Shown here piece after piece: positions 59,061-64,000 of a DNA stretch of 64,000 bases. Position 1 is the first letter of the stretch; every line of letters starts with the position of its first letter. A model generated the notes under the pieces. That model searched no databases. It was not told where the DNA came from and saw nothing but the letters and a program-made list of their open reading frames with translations. Position numbers and translations under genes: made by a program. The stretch comes from Aphrophora alni. Lineage: Eukaryota > Arthropoda > Insecta > Hemiptera > Aphrophoridae. The stretch lies in the NCBI GenBank assembly GCA_963513935.1, contig OY740772.1:12618098-12682097 (forward strand), given 5' to 3'.

Positions 59061-59629
59061 TAAACACAGATGACGGAACAGTCTGCGAGTATTGATCAAA
59101 TTGTCTTTAAATGTAGTTTGTAAATTAACATTTAAAACGTTTATGTTATTTTGATTCATTGTATAAGTTTGTGTGTTTGTATAATACCGCCATTTCAAAC
59201 TATTACCGCCTTCTTGATAGCTTTGTGCTATGTTTATATTAAAATAGTTATATGGTTATATTGTTATTTTTTTATTTTTTATTCGTAGGCTAGTGTAAAG
59301 CTATGTTATAAAAGACGTAATTTCTCAAAATCGGCTCTTAAGATTTTGTTAAAATTTCAGACAGAATTGTGAAGATTTGCAAGATTTTTGTTGGAATAAA
59401 TTGTCAAAAAAAATAATATCGACTGCTCGATTTTATTTCGCTTTTTTATTAAAACTACCGAACGGACATTTTTGGTGACTGTAGAGTGAGAAAGTTTGGG
59501 CAATATTTCGCACTGTTTATATTTAGATCTGGGTGTTCCGTAGTCGCTACCAATGTTCTCAATTTAGAGGGTCACGCCACAAAGGAGGAAGCACTATTCT
59601 CATTTCATTACCACCTGTATTTTTCTCAA
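59061..59629. other. Intergenic, nothing recognised
   Basis: AT-rich; no supportable feature. Confidence 0.45.
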
Positions 59630-59765
<136 letters not shown>

Positions 59766-59792
59766 GCTCCCTCTCCCCCTCTCCTTCTCCCT

Positions 59793-60354
59793 TAATAAAA
59801 TAAAAATACCAGAATAAAAATTAAAAAATCTCCAAACACTTGAATCTATTAAGTTTACTCTAAGAGTAGCAAAGTGCAGAGCTCTCAAGTCTGCTCTACT
59901 AACCTAATTACTAGTTTTATAGCAAATGACACAATCGCATCAGTGAAGACAAGTTTTCCTGGTTTCCTCATTTACAAACAGCTTTAAATAATCAAGTGCA
60001 ATGTAAAAACCGACAAGGACGTAACCTATTTACCCAAAGTATTGACTGGGGTAATAAAATACAAGTTTGGATTTAGGTCAATGTTGATTCCTGAAATTGT
60101 GTCTATTTTTAAAAGTATTGTTTATATTACTTAAGCACAGCGATAGGGAAGTCAACAGTTGCATTTCGTTGAATAAAAATTTATAATAAAGTAGTTTTAC
60201 TTTAAAAAGACAAACAATTAAATATTTTTGTAATATTGGGACTTGAAACTCAGAAACTGCAATTTTAGAATTTTTTTTTCGTTTAAAAAAAATACTTTTG
60301 GTCATTCTAGGGTAAATTAACCCCTAAACCAAAATAGTGTTCAACTCAAAATTT
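59793..60354. other. Intergenic, nothing recognised
   Basis: AT-rich; no supportable feature. Confidence 0.45.
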
Positions 60355-60875
60355 ATAAATGTAAAGCCCCACCGAGTAATACCTTATTTTAAAAGTCTTG
60401 TTTAATAGAAGAGAATTATTATACAAACTAGAGCTCGCTATTGTATTCAAATTCAAAATGGCTGACTGTAAAATATTCAAAAAGTCCAATTTGTTTCTTA
60501 ATTTAATCTAAGGAAAATAACAAGTAAGTAAAATTAATAAATTGAAGAATAGCGCAAGAAAATAATTAATTTCTTCAAAGTTGGTGCAGCATTCAACCAA
60601 ATAATTTTATACATTTAATTACTTAACATTTTTGAAATTATACTTTCAAATTTTAAGATAATTTAACAACCTAATCAAATTTGAATAGATTAACAGTTCA
60701 GTTTAAAAAATATTTTATTATTATTATTTAGTTTCTGAAGTAAATTGGATTTTTGAATATTAGGCCGGCCGCCATTTTGTTTTGGGATAAGATAACGCCC
60801 TCTACTTTTTGTAGTTGTTTTCTATCAAAGAATATCTTTAAAATGGTGTATTACTCGAAGGGGCTTTAAATTTGA
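60355..60875. mobile_element. Long-inverted-repeat MITE (about 0.5 kb)
   Basis: The left arm begins ataaatgtaaagccccaccg agtaatacc. The right arm, read inverted, gives aaatttaaagcccctt cgagtaatacacc. The arms continue with weaker identity for about 110 bp, through gatagaaaacaac/aatagaagagaat to caaaatggc. No ORF. Confidence 0.65.
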
Positions 60876-61272
60876 AAAAAAAAAAAAATTTCCCGCCAAA
60901 AAATAGGGGAGAGTAGGGATACTTGATCATAGGGGATACATGAGCCACTTGAGTTATTTATTCACTAGGTCAATTTTATGTTGTTAAGTTGGCAACACAT
61001 GTTTCCTTTTAGTGTTCTCCAGTTATACAGATGACACCAGTTCTCTAGTTGGATCTGCCTTTGATTGATGTGCAGTTTTTGTTTTTCACAAGTAAGAAGT
61101 AAATATTTTGGTAAGTACACATTATTTTTTATACCACTTATTTTTGAAAATAATCTTTTCTTATAGGTTCCACTGAAAAGTTTATGATGTGAACTATAAA
61201 TTGGTACTGTCAAATTTAGAATATAGCTAAACATAACCTATCAACTAATGAAAATGTAAAAATGGTACCAGA

Positions 61273-61327
61273 GGGGATACTTGAGACACATGAGTTGGGG
61301 ATACTTGAGACATGTCTCAAGTATCCC
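61273..61327. repeat. Subterminal repeats with 30-bp perfect palindrome
   Basis: Two direct copies of ggggatacttgagaca (61273 and 61297). The second continues into its own inverse so that 61298-61327 is a perfect 30-bp palindrome centred on acatgt. Likely transposase-binding sites. Confidence 0.8.
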
Positions 61328-61624
61328 TTCAATGGCTAAAACATACATTTTTTGCTGTAACTTCATGAAATAAAGGTGTAGTTGATTTAATTACTTTTAA
61401 TATTTTATTCCATGAGTGAGTCTATCTTAATTAAATGAATAAGATCATTTTTAAAGCTGTTATTCTTTATTCTATTCCACACCAAAATTTTACTTAAATA
61501 AATCCTCTTTTATCAAAACAATCTATTAAATGTTTTAGTACCCTATTGTTAATGTTATTTAATAACATTTTTCTTCCTTCTACAAACAGGTGTCCTCCAT
61601 TTAATCAGAAAGTATCCTGCCTTG

Positions 61625-61860
61625 GGTAGACTATGATAATCGGACCCATGTGAAGTGTCATACATCACGCCGCGGCGGCTATGCCAGGAAGGGTTATTAA
61701 TATATTGAAAATATAATTATTTTATGTTATTTTTACATTTTCAATATATTAATAACCTTTCCTGACCTAACGGCTGCGACGCGTTGTACGAAACGGAGCT
61801 GTAAAATAATTTAATCTAATGATTTTCATTTAACATGGGCATCGCCTATCATAGTCTGCC
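61625..61860. mobile_element. Nested inverted-repeat MITE
   Basis: Outer ends agactatgata (61628-61638) and tatcatagtct (61847-61857) are perfect inverted repeats with partial matching around them. The inner arms 61684-61712 and 61737-61764 pair almost perfectly (core gttattaatatattgaaaat). The whole 235-bp unit would fold on itself. It sits in the leader between the transposon end and the transposase start, probably a later insertion. Confidence 0.7.
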
Positions 61861-61936
61861 CCCTCCCTTTAACTTGTGTTAATTACTGAGAAAAAGACTA
61901 ACAACTGTTTGTTTTTTGTTTGTTTCAGAATAAATA

Positions 61937-64000
61937 ATGCCACAGTTTTATAAGAGGAAGGAGGGGGCCAAGCCACGAAAGTATGTCCCTCCAGATGTTA
62001 TGCAACTAGCTTGCAAAGAAGTAGCTGATGGGATGAACTCCTTGCGAGCTGCGGCCAAGAAATTCGATGTAGACAGATCGACACTGAGCAGATACGTATC
62101 TAAATTTAAATCTAATCCTAATGAGGTTGAAGCTTTAAAGCCTAACTTCAAGAAGAAGCAGATTTTTTTTTCTGAAGAAGAGACTCTGTTAAAAGACTAT
62201 GTCATTACTTCGTCTAAATTGCATTATGGACTAAGCCGAAAAGAGGTGTGCAGTTTGGCTTATGAATTTGCTGCAGCCAACAATAAAGAGATTCCGCCAG
62301 CTTGGGACCAAAATCAATCGGCTGGTATCGATTGGTTTAGGGGATTCATGAATAGAAATCCGACTCTGTCATTACGTGAGCCACAAGCTACGAGTTTGTC
62401 AAGAGCTACAAGCTTTAACCGTAGTAATGTTGATCTTTTTTTTAATAATCTGTCAGCTGTTCTAGAAAAGGACGAATTTGGGCCCGAGTCCATATGGAAT
62501 ATTGATGAGACGGGAATCTCGACTGTCCACAGACCTACAAAGGTAGTAGCCCAAAAGGGTGTCAAGCAGGTGGGACAAGTAACTTCTGCTGAGAGGGGAA
62601 CACTGGTCACAGTGTGCTGTTGCATTAATGCAATCGGGAATTCTGTCCCTCCTTTTTTCATTTTCCCTCGAGTGAACATGAAAGATGTATTTTTGAAGGG
62701 AGGTCCAATAGGATGTTCTGGAGGAGCTCATCCTAGTGGATGGATGACCAAATCCAACTTTGAGTTGTTTTTGAAACATTTCATCAAGCACACCAATTGC
62801 ACCAAAGAAAAAAAAGTGCTTTTGATCATGGACAACCATGACAGCCACATTTCAGTTGCCTCGCTGAATGTAGCCAAAGACAATGGTATTGTCCTTCTAA
62901 CGTTCCCTCCACACACAAGCCACAAATTGCAGCCCCTTGATCGAACTGTGTATGGTCCACTGAAGGCATTTTTTAATTCAGCGGCAAAATCGTGGATGCT
63001 ATCACACCCTGGTAAACCTATTTCTTTATACGAAATTGCTGAACTCGTTGGGAATGCTTACCCTCTTGCCTTCACAATTAAGAACGTAGTCAAAGGATTT
63101 GAGGTGACTGGAATTGTGCCCTTCAACAGGAACATTTTTCCACATGAAGAATTTTTATGTTCATACGTAACAGATAGGCCCCTTGATAACCATAACGCCA
63201 ACAACAGTGCTCCAGAATCAACTCAAAAAGACCTCTTAGCAGAACAGGATCAAATGGATAATGTATTTGACATGTCAGTGGAAGGGACATCAAACTGTCC
63301 TATCACAGTAGTTGGTAATACACCTGGGCACCAAATTACAAATGCTGAAAATGTCTTCACTGAAGTTTCAGAAGCAGGAACCTCAAATGATCCATCCTTT
63401 GTTGTAGGCCTACTAAATACACCTGGATCTTCCAAATGCTTAGCCCTACCTAATTCAAACAATGTAATTTCTCCGCAGGAATTAAGGCCTTACCCAAAGG
63501 CACTACCTCGCATTGCAAAAAGAGGCAGGCCTAAATTGAAATCTATGATTTTGACTTTAACACCCGAAAAGCAAAGAATGGAAGAAATTTTAAAAGAACG
63601 AGAGTTAAAGCAAGCAGCTAAAAATAACAAGGAAACGAAAAGAAAAAGGAAAAATTGTGTAAATAAAAATGTAGTCAAGAAGAGCCTGTTCACAAAAAAA
63701 TATAGCCTTAATCCTAAAGGAGAAAAAAAACCACATGAAAGTGATTCAGAGTCATGCGACTCAGATGCTTATTCTACTAAAAGTATCAGTTCGACAATGA
63801 CTTTGAGTGAGGAAATAAGTGAGGATGAAGATATGTTGATGAAAAAACCAAAGGTTAATGATTGGGTCTTGGTTAAATATGCGGGGAAAAGAACTATTAA
63901 AAGATTTGTGGGGCAAATCCAAAATGTGACTTGTGATGGCGTTATAGTCAAGTTTGCTAGAAGAGTGGATGGCTCAAAATTTAAATGGCCAATCCAAGAA
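61937..64000 (+). CDS. pogo/Tigger-type DDE transposase, apparently intact, runs off the window
   Basis: 688 codons open from ATG to the last base, no stop. Domains: psq-type helix-turn-helix at about 15-55 (RKYVPPDVMQLACKEVADGM, then SLRAAAKKFDVDRSTLSRYV); CENP-B-type DNA-binding region about 75-160 (SRKEVCSLAYEFAAANN, WFRGFMNRNPTLSLR); DDE core with NIDETG (Asp190), MDNHDSH (Asp299) and HTSHKLQPLD (Asp335), a 35-residue gap between the second and third Asp. A low-complexity linker follows, then an AT-hook-like KRGRPKLK (Arg529-Lys533), a Lys/Arg-rich nuclear signal, an acidic Ser-rich stretch and a C-terminal domain starting NDWVLVKYAGKRTIKRFVGQ, as found at the end of some insect pogo-like proteins. 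An acceptor-like tttgtttcag just before the start suggests a leader intron; A at -3 suits initiation. It is either a recently active transposase or a domesticated one. Confidence 0.9.
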   Translation, partial: MPQFYKRKEGAKPRKYVPPDVMQLACKEVADGMNSLRAAAKKFDVDRSTLSRYVSKFKSNPNEVEALKPNFKKKQIFFSEEETLLKDYVITSSKLHYGLSRKEVCSLAYEFAAANNKEIPPAWDQNQSAGIDWFRGFMNRNPTLSLREPQATSLSRATSFNRSNVDLFFNNLSAVLEKDEFGPESIWNIDETGISTVHRPTKVVAQKGVKQVGQVTSAERGTLVTVCCCINAIGNSVPPFFIFPRVNMKDVFLKGGPIGCSGGAHPSGWMTKSNFELFLKHFIKHTNCTKEKKVLLIMDNHDSHISVASLNVAKDNGIVLLTFPPHTSHKLQPLDRTVYGPLKAFFNSAAKSWMLSHPGKPISLYEIAELVGNAYPLAFTIKNVVKGFEVTGIVPFNRNIFPHEEFLCSYVTDRPLDNHNANNSAPESTQKDLLAEQDQMDNVFDMSVEGTSNCPITVVGNTPGHQITNAENVFTEVSEAGTSNDPSFVVGLLNTPGSSKCLALPNSNNVISPQELRPYPKALPRIAKRGRPKLKSMILTLTPEKQRMEEILKERELKQAAKNNKETKRKRKNCVNKNVVKKSLFTKKYSLNPKGEKKPHESDSESCDSDAYSTKSISSTMTLSEEISEDEDMLMKKPKVNDWVLVKYAGKRTIKRFVGQIQNVTCDGVIVKFARRVDGSKFKWPIQE

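Larger units (their letters stand above)
60906..64000 (+). mobile_element. pogo/Tigger-type DNA transposon, left part
   Basis: A plausible left end follows a TA dinucleotide at 60904-60905, starting ggggagagtagggatacttg. The motif gggatac(t/a)tgag recurs at 60916, 60932, 61273 and 61297 and inverted at 61327. The transposase ORF starts at 61937. TA target duplication is the rule in the Tc1/mariner superfamily, to which pogo elements belong. The right terminus lies outside the window. Bases between 60955 and 61270 show no coding function. Confidence 0.6.

Noticed and set aside
62314..63951. Several minus-strand frames of 60-128 codons under the transposase
   Set aside because: They are antisense shadows of a continuous, motif-bearing + strand ORF and show no domain of their own.

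Overview
The window is strongly AT-rich, intron-rich and crowded with transposon debris: R1-type and RNase H-type non-LTR retrotransposon remnants, pogo/Tigger-type DNA transposons, TTAA-flanked and long-inverted-repeat MITEs, tRNA-derived SINE-like copies, and one complete LTR element. This is what an insect nuclear genome looks like (arthropod with good confidence; a hemipteran is a plausible but unproven guess). No rRNA, CRISPR array, bacterial operon or unambiguous tRNA gene was seen.

Two host genes can be pieced together from splice sites and reading phase. (1) On the + strand, three 3'-terminal coding exons (2032-2161, 3377-3520, 18235-18428) encode the end of a cell-surface receptor: the last part of a fibronectin type III domain, one transmembrane helix and a short cytoplasmic tail. 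The last two exons are separated by an intron of about 14.7 kb full of transposon remnants. (2) On the - strand, five exons between 58656 and 46463 give a complete 283-residue protein with three spaced C2H2 zinc fingers, a Cys-rich patch and sumoylation-like motifs near the C-terminus. All four junctions have GT/AG borders and compatible phases.

Between them, at 18903-27181, lies an LTR retrotransposon in antisense orientation: two 1.6-kb LTRs, a perfect 4-bp target duplication (aact), one 503-residue coiled-coil gag-like ORF and about 3.3 kb of internal sequence with no pol. It sits about 475 bp past the receptor stop codon. From 27.2 to 46.4 kb there is no recognisable host gene, only SINE-like copies, inverted-repeat elements, a non-LTR RNase H tail and a perfect 54-bp-arm hairpin at 41.3-41.5 kb.

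The last 3.1 kb holds the left part of a pogo/Tigger-type (Tc1/mariner superfamily) transposon. Its transposase ORF (61937 to the window edge, 688 codons without a stop) keeps the psq-type helix-turn-helix, CENP-B-type DNA-binding region and all three catalytic Asp residues. It is preceded by clustered subterminal repeats, one a 30-bp perfect palindrome, and carries a nested inverted-repeat MITE in its 5' leader. This apparently intact transposase, the pol-less LTR element with its unusual strand composition, and the small zinc-finger gene are the items most worth follow-up.
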